Below, one piece after another: positions 27,379 through 36,994 of a DNA stretch of 64,000 nucleotides (position 1 is its first letter; every line of letters starts with the position of its first letter). The notes under the pieces are model-generated. The model was not told where the DNA came from, ran no database searches, and saw only the letters and a list, made by a program, of their open reading frames with translations. A program made the position numbers and the translations under genes. Source of the DNA: Fluviicoccus sp. (GTDB lineage Bacteria > Pseudomonadota > Gammaproteobacteria > Pseudomonadales > Moraxellaceae); the NCBI RefSeq assembly GCF_030646115.1, contig NZ_JAUSMX010000002.1, positions 62,001-126,000 on the forward strand, given 5' to 3'.

Positions 27379-28077
27379 ATGGAAGAACAACGGGCCTTGC
27401 GCTTGATGGGTCGTATCCTGACCCTTTCCCGGCTGAAAGTTCAGTCGGACAACACCCAGACGATCATTGAAGACCTGACCCAGTTGACGGTGGATAACCC
27501 CAACCTGAAACAGGGTCTGCCGGTCATCATTGAGTCCCAGATTGACATCGATCTCGCCTGGCTGGTCAAGATTCTGCGCAAGACCGGGCTGCAAATCCTC
27601 GGAGTGTCCGACGGCATACTCGCCCCGCAGGCAGCCGCACTGGATTTACCCATTCTTCCCCCGGACCATACCCAACCGCGTACGGTGAAAGCACCTGTCG
27701 CGGCAACGCCGAAGGCCAGTGCGCCTGTCGCGGCGGCGCCCGCCCTGCCGAGTCGTATCATCACCGAACCGGTTCGCTCCGGCCAGCAGGTCTATGCCGA
27801 GAACAGCGACCTGATTGTGCTGGCGCCGGTCAGCGCCGGAGCCGAGCTGATAGCCGACGGTTCCATCCATGTTTACAACACTTTGCGGGGCCGCGCCATT
27901 GCCGGTGCGGCCGGAAATCCTGACGCCCGGATCTTTTGCAAGAAGCTGGAGGCCGAATTGCTGGCCATTGCCGGTGTATATATGGTTTCTGAACAAATTC
28001 CGACACAATTGCACGGTAAAGGAGTGCAGTGCCGACTGTCTGCGGACAGTCATTTAGAGATAGAATCGCTCGATTGA
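27379..28077 (+). CDS. minC: septum site-determining protein MinC
   Basis: This 232-aa inhibitor of FtsZ assembly has the MinC N-terminal domain (about 1-105), a Pro/Ala-rich linker (APVAATPKASAPVAA), and a C-terminal beta-helical domain with GAELIADGSIHVYNTLRGRAIAGA (landmark: GSIHVYNTLRGRA) and PDARIFCKKLEAEL, which bind MinD and the membrane. It prevents division at the poles. It is the first gene of minCDE, with 33 bases to minD. Confidence 0.96.
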   Translation: MEEQRALRLMGRILTLSRLKVQSDNTQTIIEDLTQLTVDNPNLKQGLPVIIESQIDIDLAWLVKILRKTGLQILGVSDGILAPQAAALDLPILPPDHTQPRTVKAPVAATPKASAPVAAAPALPSRIITEPVRSGQQVYAENSDLIVLAPVSAGAELIADGSIHVYNTLRGRAIAGAAGNPDARIFCKKLEAELLAIAGVYMVSEQIPTQLHGKGVQCRLSADSHLEIESLD

Positions 28078-28110
28078 TCAACTGTACTTTTTACTGGGGG
28101 AAATGGAACC

Positions 28111-28938
28111 GTGGCCAAAGATAAAGCCAAAGGCAAAGTCATCGTGGTTACTTCAGGCAAGGGTGGTGTCGGCAAGACGACAACCAGCGCCTCGTTCGCC
28201 ACCGGACTCGCCAAGCTCGGTCACAAGACCGTCGTCATCGATTTTGACGTCGGCTTGCGTAACCTGGACCTGATCATGGGTTGTGAGCGCCGCGTGGTTT
28301 TTGACTTCGTTAATGTTATTCACAACGAAGCCCGTATCCAGCAAGCGCTGATCAAGGACAAGAACCTTGATAATCTTTATGTCCTGGCGGCATCCCAGAC
28401 CCGCGACAAGGATGCCCTGACCCAGGAAGGTGTCGAGCGCGTGCTGAATGAGCTGAAGCAGGATTTTGATTTCATCATCTGCGATTCCCCGGCCGGAATT
28501 GAGAAAGGCGCCCACTTGGCCATGTATTTTGCCGATGAAGCGCTGGTGGTAACCAATCCCGAAGTTTCGTCCGTTCGTGACTCTGACCGCGTGTTGGGCC
28601 TGCTGGCCAGCAAGACGAAGAAAGTCGAGTCCGGACAGGGCCGTTTGAAGGAACACCTGGTTCTGACCCGGTACAACCCCAAGCGTGTCGAAAACGGCGA
28701 AATGATGTCGGTGCAGGACGTCCAGGACATTCTGTCCATAGATCTGCTCGGTGTCATTCCGGAGTCTCCGGCTGTCCTCACCTCTTCCAATGACGGCTCG
28801 CCCGTGATCAATGACCAGAATAGTGACGCCGGTAAGGCTTACGACGATCTGGTCGCTCGTTTTCTGGGCGAGGATCGCCCGCATCGCTTCATGAATGTTG
28901 AGAAAAAAGGATTGCTCGCCTGGTTGCTGGGGGGTTAA
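28111..28938 (+). CDS. minD: septum site-determining ATPase MinD
   Basis: This 275-aa ParA/MinD-type ATPase has the deviant Walker A KGGVGKTT near residues 14-21, FDVGLRNLDLIMGCE (switch I) and the C-terminal amphipathic membrane-targeting helix EKKGLLAWLLGG. It starts with GTG, preceded by GGGGGAAA at a good distance; an ATG just upstream is out of frame. MinD recruits MinC to the membrane and oscillates with MinE. It has an N-terminal extension of about 5 residues compared with E. coli. Confidence 0.98.
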   Translation: MAKDKAKGKVIVVTSGKGGVGKTTTSASFATGLAKLGHKTVVIDFDVGLRNLDLIMGCERRVVFDFVNVIHNEARIQQALIKDKNLDNLYVLAASQTRDKDALTQEGVERVLNELKQDFDFIICDSPAGIEKGAHLAMYFADEALVVTNPEVSSVRDSDRVLGLLASKTKKVESGQGRLKEHLVLTRYNPKRVENGEMMSVQDVQDILSIDLLGVIPESPAVLTSSNDGSPVINDQNSDAGKAYDDLVARFLGEDRPHRFMNVEKKGLLAWLLGG

Positions 28939-28941
28939 GTC

Positions 28942-29223
28942 ATGGCTTGGTACGAAAAGATCTTCGGCACAGAAAAGAAGAGCACGGCATCCACCGCCAA
29001 GAATCGCTTGATGGTGCTGGTTGCCACCGACCGCCCTGGCCGTGATGGCAATGGAGCGGCTTATTTGCCCAAGCTGCGTGAGGAAATCCTCGCGGTAGTC
29101 CGCAAGTATGTTCAGGTCGCCGACAGTTCGGTGGAAATCAGCCTGCAAAAGAAGGATGGCATGGAGGTTCTGGAAATGGACATTACCTTGCCTGAAGAAA
29201 GCAGCGCCCCATCGAAGTCCTGA
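28942..29223 (+). CDS. minE: cell division topological specificity factor MinE
   Basis: This 93-aa protein has the MinE N-terminal membrane-binding segment (MAWYEKIFG), the anti-MinCD region with ASTAKNRLMVLVATDR, and the C-terminal topological specificity domain (LPKLREEILAVVRKYVQV, ending DITLPE). It stimulates MinD ATPase and drives the pole-to-pole oscillation. It starts 3 bases after the minD stop. Confidence 0.96.
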   Translation: MAWYEKIFGTEKKSTASTAKNRLMVLVATDRPGRDGNGAAYLPKLREEILAVVRKYVQVADSSVEISLQKKDGMEVLEMDITLPEESSAPSKS

Positions 29224-29231
29224 CTGTTTCA

Positions 29232-29253
29232 GGCCCGTCATTCCTGACGGGCC
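29232..29253 (+). terminator. hairpin after minE
   Basis: GGCCCGTCA and TGACGGGCC form a perfect 9-base stem with a 4-base loop directly after minE. There is no T run after it; it may attenuate read-through into the PA4642-type gene. Confidence 0.6.
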
Positions 29254-29303
29254 AAGGCTGCTTCACGCAAACTCCCTGCATATTTCTTTCTGGAAACTCT
29301 TAC

Positions 29304-29603
29304 ATGGCTTTGTCACAACCCGCCCGTTTCGGCGAAGACTGGAATGACGACCGCGTGCGCGGCTATCTGGACCGCCAGCCTCCTGCCGGTGTTTCGGCGG
29401 ATTTCCATGTGCTGCACACAGCTTACAAGCACATGCGCGCTTATGATTTCGAGCGGTTCATCGCCCTGTTCCTGGAGGACGGACGCAACATCAACGCCCT
29501 CAATGAGAACGGCAAGACCCTGCTGGACCTGGTGCGGGAAAACCCGGTATCCGTGGATTTCGTGCATATTCTGGAAGACGCGGTCCAGAAATCCGCCGAG
29601 TGA
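29304..29603 (+). CDS. PA4642 family protein
   Basis: This 99-aa protein resembles Pseudomonas PA4642 along its length, with the conserved W(N/S)D(D/E)RVxxYLDxQPPxGVxADxHxL pattern at 13-37 and YDFERFIALFLEDGRNINALNENGKT in the middle (landmark: DFERFIALFLEDGR). The second half has an ankyrin-like helix-turn-helix character. The function is unknown. It follows minE at about 80 bases, separated by a hairpin, and converges with the TetR gene. Confidence 0.85.
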   Translation: MALSQPARFGEDWNDDRVRGYLDRQPPAGVSADFHVLHTAYKHMRAYDFERFIALFLEDGRNINALNENGKTLLDLVRENPVSVDFVHILEDAVQKSAE

Positions 29604-29691
29604 CCGATGACGGGCCGGACAAGATTTCGGCCTGTATCTCCCGGACTGTTCCTCGCTTTATCCTTCCCTGCCCACCGACTGCAGTGACAGA

Positions 29692-30288
29692 CTAGCCGGT
29701 AAACATGGCCCAGCAGGCCTCCTCTGCTTTCTCCATCACCTCAACATCCAGTGTCAGGTAGCCGGTATAGGCCGCTTTGCGCAATCCGACAAACGCCCCC
29801 CAGATCAAGGCCATCAATGCGCCAGGTTCCATGTGCCGGGCCGTGCCTTTCTTTCGCGCATCCAGGCAGAATTGCCACACGGGCAGCAATACCTGCAATT
29901 CAATCTGGCGGCTGATGTCATCCAGGTACGGTGCATGATCCTGCAATTCCAGAAACCGGAACTCCAGGGGATAACTGTCGGCAAATTGCACCAGGCGCTG
30001 CCAGAACAGGTGAAACAGGTCCCGTGGCGGCAGGCTGACATCGAAACTGTCGACCCTGAGGGTGTCGCGAAGCAAGGTTTTGGCGCGCTGGAAGACGGAA
30101 TTCACCAACGCTTCCTTGCTGTCGAAATAGCGGTAAATGGTGCCGGTTCCGACGTCGGCCAGTTTGGCGACATCGGGCACCGCCGTGCCGTGAAAACCCC
30201 GCTGCGTAAACAGCGTCAGGGCTGCTTTGAGAATGGCGTCCTGTTTCAGCTGTTGTTTGGCGGGCAAGTGTGTTGCAGGTGAAGTCAT
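29692..30288 (-). CDS. TetR-family transcriptional regulator
   Basis: This regulator of about 198 aa (start MTSPATHLPAKQ chosen; another ATG 11 codons upstream overlaps the palindrome) has an N-terminal TetR helix-turn-helix: ILKAALTLFTQRGFHGTAV, VAKLADVGTGTIYRYFDSKEAL (given as landmarks). The C-terminal ligand domain ends with AAYTGYLTLD. A 30-base perfect palindrome lies 12 bases upstream of the start, so it probably represses itself. No neighbouring target operon is obvious: gdhB-type gene upstream, PA4642 convergent. Ligand unknown. Confidence 0.92.
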   Translation of the reverse strand: MTSPATHLPAKQQLKQDAILKAALTLFTQRGFHGTAVPDVAKLADVGTGTIYRYFDSKEALVNSVFQRAKTLLRDTLRVDSFDVSLPPRDLFHLFWQRLVQFADSYPLEFRFLELQDHAPYLDDISRQIELQVLLPVWQFCLDARKKGTARHMEPGALMALIWGAFVGLRKAAYTGYLTLDVEVMEKAEEACWAMFTG

Positions 30289-30300
30289 GATGATCGTGGC

Positions 30301-30330
30301 AATCCATGAATGAATGTTCATTCATGGATT
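30301..30330. promoter_or_regulatory. 30-base palindrome, probable TetR operator
   Basis: Two perfect 14-base arms (AATCCATGAATGAA and TTCATTCATGGATT) flank a central TG. The core TGAATGTTCATTCA has the A/T-rich dyad form of many TetR-family operators. It lies immediately upstream of the TetR start and downstream of the NAD-GDH gene, so autoregulation is the simplest reading. Confidence 0.75.
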
Positions 30331-30374
30331 GCACGCTTTCCAGACCTGCTTGTCAAGCCGGTATGCCGGGGTTG

Positions 30375-33300
30375 TCAGAAACGCACCAATTCACTCATCA
30401 GGATTTCAAGGCGGGATTGCACCACCATGAAGGCGGCATAGCTGCCCAGCTCATGATCGTTCAGGCGCTGGTGGAAAAGCTCCCATTCCTTCAGCGTCTT
30501 GATATGCAATCCTAACCATTGACTGATCCAGTCCTGGGCGTCTTCGCCGGTAGGTTGCCATTGCCCCAAAGTATGGGCGGTCAGGCGCGCCATTTGCTGT
30601 TGAAATGCGGAGCGCATGGCGTCACGGGCCTGAGACTCCCAATGGCTGGCCACGGGCAGCGCCTGCAAGGCACGTTGTACCTGCGCCAAACCCAGTTGCT
30701 CTTCCAGGGACACATAAAAGTGAGCCGCCACCTGTACCGGAACATCGCGTTCCCGCGCCAGCCGGCAGATGTCCAGCATATGCACTATCTGATCCAGTGC
30801 AGACAAACGGCCTGCCAAGGCTTCCGGAAAGCCCTGCCCTGTCAGGGTCTGGCGCAACTTCAACCAGTCTTCGCGGCGCTGGCGGTTGAAATGATCCGGG
30901 ACGTGGTTCAGCAAGTCGCCGAGGATGGCGAAGCTGGCAATGCGGCGAAAACAGGGTTGATCCCCCTGGGCGTCCAGTAACCAGTCACAGGTGCGGCGGG
31001 TCACTTTTTGCAGCATCGAAAACTGCCCCGTCACCGTTGCCGGCGGCAGTTGCGCCGACATAGCTTCCAGTTGCAGCCACAGGTCGTCCAGATCCAGGAT
31101 TTGTTTGGCGGTGACCCAGGCTTGGGCGATGCGGACTCCGGTAACACCGGGCTTGCGCAGCAGGCGCGCCAGCGCCCCCATGCCCAGTCGTTCGGTCAAC
31201 TGGCCGGCGAGGCGGGTCGCGGCCAGCGCCAGGGCCAGCGGGTGCTCCCGCAGGCGACCGCCAAAGCGGCGGACGGCCGCCTCAGGGAACGCGCCGTCCA
31301 GTTCGGCGGTCAACAAACTGTCAGCGCCCAATTCCGCACTGGCCAGTGACGATTTCAGCCAGTTCTTGGTATAGGCCATCAAGACGGCCAGCTCGGGACG
31401 GGTCAGGGGTTGGCGGTTTCGTGCACGTTCCTCCCAGCCGCGATGGTCAGGCAGGAATTCCAGTTTGCGATCCAGCCCTGCCCGTTCCTCCAGGAATTCA
31501 GCCAGATTGCCATATTCACGGTGACGGTGTTCGGCATCATGGGCGGCAATGCCCAGGCAACGCACCTGTCCGTGGTTGTTGGCCAGCACCGCCGCCGAGA
31601 CTTCCTGTTCCCATTCATGCAGCCAGGCGGAGGCTTCGTCCGGCGTCAGCCGTGCGGCGCGGATTTCACGATGCAGGAAGATCTTGAGATTGACTTCATG
31701 GTCCGAGCAGTCGACGCCGCCGGAATTGTCGATGGCATCGGTGTGGCAACGTCCACCCTTCAGGGCATATTCAATGCGGGCGCGCTGGGTCAGGCCCAGA
31801 TTTCCGCCTTCACAAACGATTCGGGCGCAAAGCTGCCCGGCGTCAATGCGCACCGTGTCATTGCTGCGGTCGCCTGCCTGGGCATGGGTCTCCTCAGAGG
31901 ACTTGATGTAAGTGCCGATACCACCATTCCAGAGCACATCCACACGCATGGCGAGCATGGCGCGAACCACTTCATCCGGGGTGGCGGTGTCCGCAGACAA
32001 ATCCAGCATCTGGCGGACTTGGGGCGATAACGGAATCTGACGGTTTTGCCGTGAAAACACCCCGCCTCCGGCGGAAATGCATTCAGGGTTATAAAATTCC
32101 CAGCTGCCCTGACGGCCGGTGAACAACCGCTGCCGTTCTTCCCAGGCAATTTCCGGTTCGGGATCGGGGTCGAGGAAGATATGGCTGTGACTGAAGGCAG
32201 CTTTCAATTTCACGGTTCGAGATAGCTGCAATCCATTGCCGAACACATCCCCTGACATACTGCCGATGCCGCACATGCTGAAACTGTCTGTCAGCGGATT
32301 GAAGCCGCACTCCCTGGCCAGCGCCGTCAGGGCGACAAAGGCGCCGCGAGCGGTAATGCCCAGTTCCTTGTGGTCATAACCGTTGCTGCCGCCGGATGCA
32401 AAAGCGTCGCCCAGCCAGAAATTATATTCAGCCGAAAGCGCATTGGCCGTGTCGGAAAACGAGGCCGTTCCCTTGTCCGCGGCCACCACCAGATAGGCGT
32501 CGTCGGGGTCCATGGCAACGACACCTGAGGGCGGAACCAATCGGTCGTCTACCCGGTTGTCGGTCAGGTCCAGCAGGCCCCGGATGAATATCCGGTAGGC
32601 ATTGAGGCCGCGTTCCTGACGAGTCTCACCCGGACAGTTCTCCCTAACCACAAACCCGCCCTTGGAGCCCACCGGAACAATCACGGCATTTTTCACTTGC
32701 TGGGCTTTGACCAGTCCCAGTACTTCCGTGCGGAAATCCTCGGGTCGTTCCGACCAGCGCAAGCCGCCGCGCGCCACCGGCCCAAAGCGCAGGTGGACTC
32801 CGGAAACCTCCGGCGCATGCACAAATATTTCACGCCAGGGCCGTGGCTCGGGCAACTCGGGGATTTCACGGCTGGCCAGCTTGAAGCTGAGGCGGTTGTG
32901 GCGAATGCTGTCCTGACGGTAAAACGAGGTGCGTTGCATGGCCTGAATAAGTGTCCGGAATTGCTGCAGAATCCGGTCATCCGATTGACCCGCCACCAGG
33001 CTCAGCGCCTTGTCCAGGGCGGCGGCAACGTCCTGCTGCCTGCGTTGGCGCTCGCCGTTCAGGGCCGGATCAAAGCGGGCGTGAAACAGATCCAGTAACA
33101 GCCGCCCCACACCGGGATAGCGGGTCAGGGCATCTGCCTGGGCCTGCGCAGACAACGGAAACCCGGATTGCTTCAACCAGGCGGACAGCGCCCGGAACAG
33201 GTTGGCTTCCCGCCAGCGACAGGGAAGCAGGGTGACCATGCGGTTGAAAACATCGGCTTCCGCCTCGCCCCTCCACAGCACCTGCATCGCTTCACGCACA

Positions 33301-35114
33301 CAGGACAAGGATTGCACCTGGGACTCCTTGGCCAGGCTTTCCGGCAATTCCGTACGGAAATCATGCAGCCACAGGCAGCTGTCCTGAAGCAGCAAGCCAT
33401 AGGTGTTTTCGTTCAGCACCTTCAGGCCGAAACTTTCCAGAATGGGCATGACACGCGACAGCGACAATTGCTGGTGCCAGTTCAGCAGCTTGAACCGTGC
33501 GCACCGGCCCTCTGCCGGAATGACTTCAACCGCCAGGGGGGCGTCCGGACGCTGTGTTTCCAGCCAGCCGATATCCACGGCGGCATCCAGGGCGCGGTAG
33601 TGGTCTTTGTAGTTGTCGGGAAAGACCGTCTGGTAGCGCCGAAAAAGCTGGTTGGCCAACACGGGCGGATACTTGGCAATCAGTGCGGTCAATAATTCAT
33701 CGTCCCAAGTGCGGGCCAAGCGCTTGAGCACGGCTTCCGTTTCATCCACATTGATGGCTGGCGGTGACAAATGCGCAAATACCAGCAACAGGTGCAGCCG
33801 GATCCAGCGGTGCTCGGACACAAACGGAGTCACTTCGACATCGGTAGCGTTAAAACGGGCCTGCAGGAACTCGGCGGTGCGGCTGACGAAGGCTTCGTTG
33901 AAAACCGGCTTGGGCAGGTAGATGAATACCGAGACAAAACGCTTCCAGGGGTCCAGACGCCAGATGAAGCGCAATTCATTACCGTACTTCTGCTTGACCA
34001 TGGGCAGAAAGGCTTCCAGCAAATCAGATTCGCTGGCGAGCAATAGTTCGTCACGGGGGTGGGTGCGCAGCAGGCGGTCGAAGTTGCGGCCCTCATGGCT
34101 CAGCTTGCGCAGTCCGGAAACGATATCCAGCCCCGACAGTTTCTGGCGCAGCACCGGCATGGTCATGGGATCATGCTGCTGCACACGGCTGGTGTAGAGG
34201 CCCATGATGCGGTAAACGCTGCCGTCCGGGGTGGGGATGATGATGATATCGGCTTGGCGGTCATGGTGGATGGGCGAGCGGCTGAGGGACTTGGCGAAAA
34301 AAATGCCGGGATGCTCTTCGGGAACCGGTTGTTCAGTCAGCCAGTCCGGCTCCATGCCCGGCCATGACGCCAAACCGCACTTTTCAATTTCGCCGTCGGG
34401 CTTCTGGTAAAGCATGGCCAGAAAGGTGAAGTGACTGCGCGCCAGCCATTGCAGGAACGCATGGCTTTCCATGCGATTGACCGCTTCGTCACTGCCTCTG
34501 GGCAGGTTTTCAATCAGGTTTTGCCCAATCTGCCGGCACAGTGTCTGCATGCGCGGATAATCAGTGACGACACTGTGCAGCATGCCCAAGGCATTGCGGA
34601 TGTCCGCATCCAGCGCTGTCAGCGCCGGTCCTTCGTAGAGCCCGGCCAGCTCGATATGAATGAGGGTGCGGTATTCCGAGGCCTGCGCCTCCAGCGGAGA
34701 AGGAATGCCCTGGATACGCAGCCCCCGGTCGCGGCGCAGCGGCAGGTTCAAATCCATCAATGTCAGGATTTCGCAATCACTGCGGTTGAGGATAATTCGC
34801 AATGTGTTCAGCAGGAAAGGCATTTCCCGGGCGCAGACTTCCACCACGGTTCCGTCCGCGCGCCATCCCTCCTTCACTACATCGGGGTTGAAAACGCGCA
34901 CTTCAATGTCTTGCCGAGCTTCCTCCGCAAACCGCCAGAAATCCAGCAGGCAGGCGCTCAATGAGTGCGGGGTGTATCGCCGCAGTTCATCGGGCAGCAA
35001 GGCCCGCACCCCATGTTCCCCGAACTGGCGGAAAACCTCGCCTCCCGCCGCCGAGCAAGCGTCCAGACAGGCTTGTCGGGTCTGCTGCAACCAGGCTTCG
35101 GTCGTGGTGATCAT
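30375..35114 (-). CDS. gdhB: NAD-specific glutamate dehydrogenase (GDH-180 type)
   Basis: This protein of about 1579 aa belongs to the very large class of NAD-dependent glutamate dehydrogenases described in Pseudomonas and Streptomyces, which deaminate glutamate to 2-oxoglutarate. The long N-terminal half carries regulatory ACT-like modules; the catalytic domain lies in the second half, with GGLRWSERPEDFRTEVL, the Lys in VLGLVKAQQVKNAVI and GSKGGFVV (encoded near 32640-32780). The start MITTTEAWLQQ has GGAGAGCC upstream and is preferred to an ATG 35 codons earlier. It is monocistronic, divergent from the MscS-cNMP gene. Confidence 0.95.
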   Translation of the reverse strand: MITTTEAWLQQTRQACLDACSAAGGEVFRQFGEHGVRALLPDELRRYTPHSLSACLLDFWRFAEEARQDIEVRVFNPDVVKEGWRADGTVVEVCAREMPFLLNTLRIILNRSDCEILTLMDLNLPLRRDRGLRIQGIPSPLEAQASEYRTLIHIELAGLYEGPALTALDADIRNALGMLHSVVTDYPRMQTLCRQIGQNLIENLPRGSDEAVNRMESHAFLQWLARSHFTFLAMLYQKPDGEIEKCGLASWPGMEPDWLTEQPVPEEHPGIFFAKSLSRSPIHHDRQADIIIIPTPDGSVYRIMGLYTSRVQQHDPMTMPVLRQKLSGLDIVSGLRKLSHEGRNFDRLLRTHPRDELLLASESDLLEAFLPMVKQKYGNELRFIWRLDPWKRFVSVFIYLPKPVFNEAFVSRTAEFLQARFNATDVEVTPFVSEHRWIRLHLLLVFAHLSPPAINVDETEAVLKRLARTWDDELLTALIAKYPPVLANQLFRRYQTVFPDNYKDHYRALDAAVDIGWLETQRPDAPLAVEVIPAEGRCARFKLLNWHQQLSLSRVMPILESFGLKVLNENTYGLLLQDSCLWLHDFRTELPESLAKESQVQSLSCVREAMQVLWRGEAEADVFNRMVTLLPCRWREANLFRALSAWLKQSGFPLSAQAQADALTRYPGVGRLLLDLFHARFDPALNGERQRRQQDVAAALDKALSLVAGQSDDRILQQFRTLIQAMQRTSFYRQDSIRHNRLSFKLASREIPELPEPRPWREIFVHAPEVSGVHLRFGPVARGGLRWSERPEDFRTEVLGLVKAQQVKNAVIVPVGSKGGFVVRENCPGETRQERGLNAYRIFIRGLLDLTDNRVDDRLVPPSGVVAMDPDDAYLVVAADKGTASFSDTANALSAEYNFWLGDAFASGGSNGYDHKELGITARGAFVALTALARECGFNPLTDSFSMCGIGSMSGDVFGNGLQLSRTVKLKAAFSHSHIFLDPDPEPEIAWEERQRLFTGRQGSWEFYNPECISAGGGVFSRQNRQIPLSPQVRQMLDLSADTATPDEVVRAMLAMRVDVLWNGGIGTYIKSSEETHAQAGDRSNDTVRIDAGQLCARIVCEGGNLGLTQRARIEYALKGGRCHTDAIDNSGGVDCSDHEVNLKIFLHREIRAARLTPDEASAWLHEWEQEVSAAVLANNHGQVRCLGIAAHDAEHRHREYGNLAEFLEERAGLDRKLEFLPDHRGWEERARNRQPLTRPELAVLMAYTKNWLKSSLASAELGADSLLTAELDGAFPEAAVRRFGGRLREHPLALALAATRLAGQLTERLGMGALARLLRKPGVTGVRIAQAWVTAKQILDLDDLWLQLEAMSAQLPPATVTGQFSMLQKVTRRTCDWLLDAQGDQPCFRRIASFAILGDLLNHVPDHFNRQRREDWLKLRQTLTGQGFPEALAGRLSALDQIVHMLDICRLARERDVPVQVAAHFYVSLEEQLGLAQVQRALQALPVASHWESQARDAMRSAFQQQMARLTAHTLGQWQPTGEDAQDWISQWLGLHIKTLKEWELFHQRLNDHELGSYAAFMVVQSRLEILMSELVRF

Positions 35115-35267
35115 GAGGCTCTCCTTGTTGTTATGCCGGGCGGACCGGGGGGAATTATGTGCCCTAAATATAGCCCAACGGCATGATAAAAACGGCTTTA
35201 TCTTTGAGCACTCGTGCAAGGTTTGCTTTAATGTCAGTCAACTCCTGACTCTGAACGGCTTTCCGAT

Positions 35268-36797
35268 ATGACCAACCTGATTCCCGATTCGCTGATGTCG
35301 GCCCTGATGGCGTCCTGGCATCACGAATACCTGAACGCCTTGCTGCTGATTGCCCTGTCACTGGGCATTCTGGCGCGGTTCCGGTCGGAAGGCCTGTCCA
35401 TTGTGCGCAACTCGCTGATCATGGCGCTGATCAGCTTGTTGCTGGCCGTGGCCGGCGGCGTCTGCCGCTTTCTGGATCTGGCGCTGGCGGCGCGCGTTCT
35501 GGATGAGATTACCGTCATCCTGGTGGGCGTACTGACCTTGCGGGTGACCGGACTGGCGTTGTTCCGGGTGTTCATGCCGCTGCTGCGGGTAACCCCGCCG
35601 CGCATCCTCGAAGATATTTTCCTGGTGCTGGCCTATATCGCTTGGGGCATGGTGCGCCTGAGCCAGGCCGGCGTTAACCTTTCCGGGCTGGTGACGACAT
35701 CGGCGGTGATTACCGGGATCATCGCTTTCTCGATGCAGGAAACGCTGGGCAACATCCTGGGCGGTCTGGCGCTGCAGCTGGATGACTCGCTGACCATTGG
35801 CGACTGGATCAAAGTGGATGATGTCAGTGGCCAGGTGGTGGAGGTTCACTGGCGGCATACAGCGGTGCGCACCCGTAACGGGGAGATCGTAGTGCTGCCC
35901 AACAGTTTGTTGATGAAGGCCAAGGTGATTATTCTCAGCAGTACCGATGTGCCGCAGTGGCGGCGCTGGGTGTGGTTCAGCCTCAGTAACCGGGTATCGC
36001 CGCAACGGGTGATTGATGCCGTGGAGAAGTCGCTGGACGAAGCCGAGATTCCGTTGGTCAGCCGCAATCCCAAGCCTAATTGCGTCCTGATGGACTTCAA
36101 GGACGGCTTGGCGGTCTATGCGGTGCGATACTGGCTGACGGATGCCCAGGTGGATGATCCCACAGACTCCGCCATCCGTGTGCATGTGTTTGCGGCGTTG
36201 TGCCGTCATGGCTACGGGCTGGCCTCGCCGGTGATGGATGTGACGATGACCGCGCAGTCACTGGAAAATGATAACCGTCGCCGCGATGCCGAAGCTGCCG
36301 TGCGGGTACGCACCCTGCGCGGCATGGAGTTGTTTTCCAGCCTGTCTGATGAGGAGTTGCAGCATTTGGCGCATACCTTGACTTGGGCGCCGTTTGCCAA
36401 GGGCGATGTGATTACGCGGCAAGGGGCGGTGGCGCACTGGTTGTATGTGCTGGTGAACGGGGAAGTGGATATCTGGTACGAAGTGAACGAGCATGAGCGC
36501 CGGTTCCTGACCACCCTGCCCTCCGGCCGGGTTTTCGGCGAAATGGGCCTGATGACCGGTGAACCACGTCGGGCGACGGTGATTGCGCGCTCGGATGTGG
36601 AGTGCTATCGAATCGACAAGCCGAGTTTTGAATTGATCATGCATACGCGCCCGGAACTGGCGGAGGAATTTGCCCGGATTCTGGCTGAGCGCAGCGTGCA
36701 GTTGGTGGCGGTAAAACAGGATTCCAGCGGCCATGAGCAGCATCAGGCCAAGATTCTGGACGGGATCAGACGGTTTTTCAGGCTGGAGGGGAAGTAA
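35268..36797 (+). CDS. MscS-type channel with C-terminal cyclic-nucleotide-binding domain
   Basis: This 509-aa protein has an N-terminal membrane region with about five hydrophobic helices (near 20-37, 48-68, 78-103, 115-133 and 140-160). The MscS pore helix and beta domain follow (MQETLGNILGGLALQ at 156-170, then LTIGDWIKVDDVSGQV). A CAP_ED domain occupies about 350-475, with the phosphate-binding cassette FGEMGLMTGEPRRATV (423-438), including the Gly-Glu and Arg-x-Ala residues needed to bind cAMP or cGMP. Such fusions are the bCNG branch of MscS, thought to be gated by ligand more than by tension. It is divergent from gdhB. Confidence 0.92.
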   Translation: MTNLIPDSLMSALMASWHHEYLNALLLIALSLGILARFRSEGLSIVRNSLIMALISLLLAVAGGVCRFLDLALAARVLDEITVILVGVLTLRVTGLALFRVFMPLLRVTPPRILEDIFLVLAYIAWGMVRLSQAGVNLSGLVTTSAVITGIIAFSMQETLGNILGGLALQLDDSLTIGDWIKVDDVSGQVVEVHWRHTAVRTRNGEIVVLPNSLLMKAKVIILSSTDVPQWRRWVWFSLSNRVSPQRVIDAVEKSLDEAEIPLVSRNPKPNCVLMDFKDGLAVYAVRYWLTDAQVDDPTDSAIRVHVFAALCRHGYGLASPVMDVTMTAQSLENDNRRRDAEAAVRVRTLRGMELFSSLSDEELQHLAHTLTWAPFAKGDVITRQGAVAHWLYVLVNGEVDIWYEVNEHERRFLTTLPSGRVFGEMGLMTGEPRRATVIARSDVECYRIDKPSFELIMHTRPELAEEFARILAERSVQLVAVKQDSSGHEQHQAKILDGIRRFFRLEGK

Positions 36798-36872
36798 TAA
36801 ACACGCCTCGCTCAGGTGGCTGGCGCAGACTCGCGCCAGACCGGCTTGAGGGCATGGCGGAGAAAACGGAGT

Positions 36873-36957
36873 TGGTGCGGGTGATAGGACTTGAACCTAC
36901 ACGGGTCTCCCCGCCAGAACCTAAATCTGGTGCGTCTACCAATTTCGCCACACCCGC
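36873..36957 (-). tRNA. tRNA-Leu (TAG)
   Basis: An 85-base type II tRNA on the minus strand: acceptor GCGGGTG pairing CACCCGC, discriminator A, encoded CCA (plus-strand TGG at 36873-36875), long variable arm and T-arm GGTTCAAGTCC. The anticodon loop TTTAGGT gives TAG (UAG), plus-strand CTA at 36921-36923, reading CUN codons. Confidence 0.96.
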
Positions 36958-36994
36958 AACAGGGGCGGTATCATACCAGAAATACCGCCCGCCG

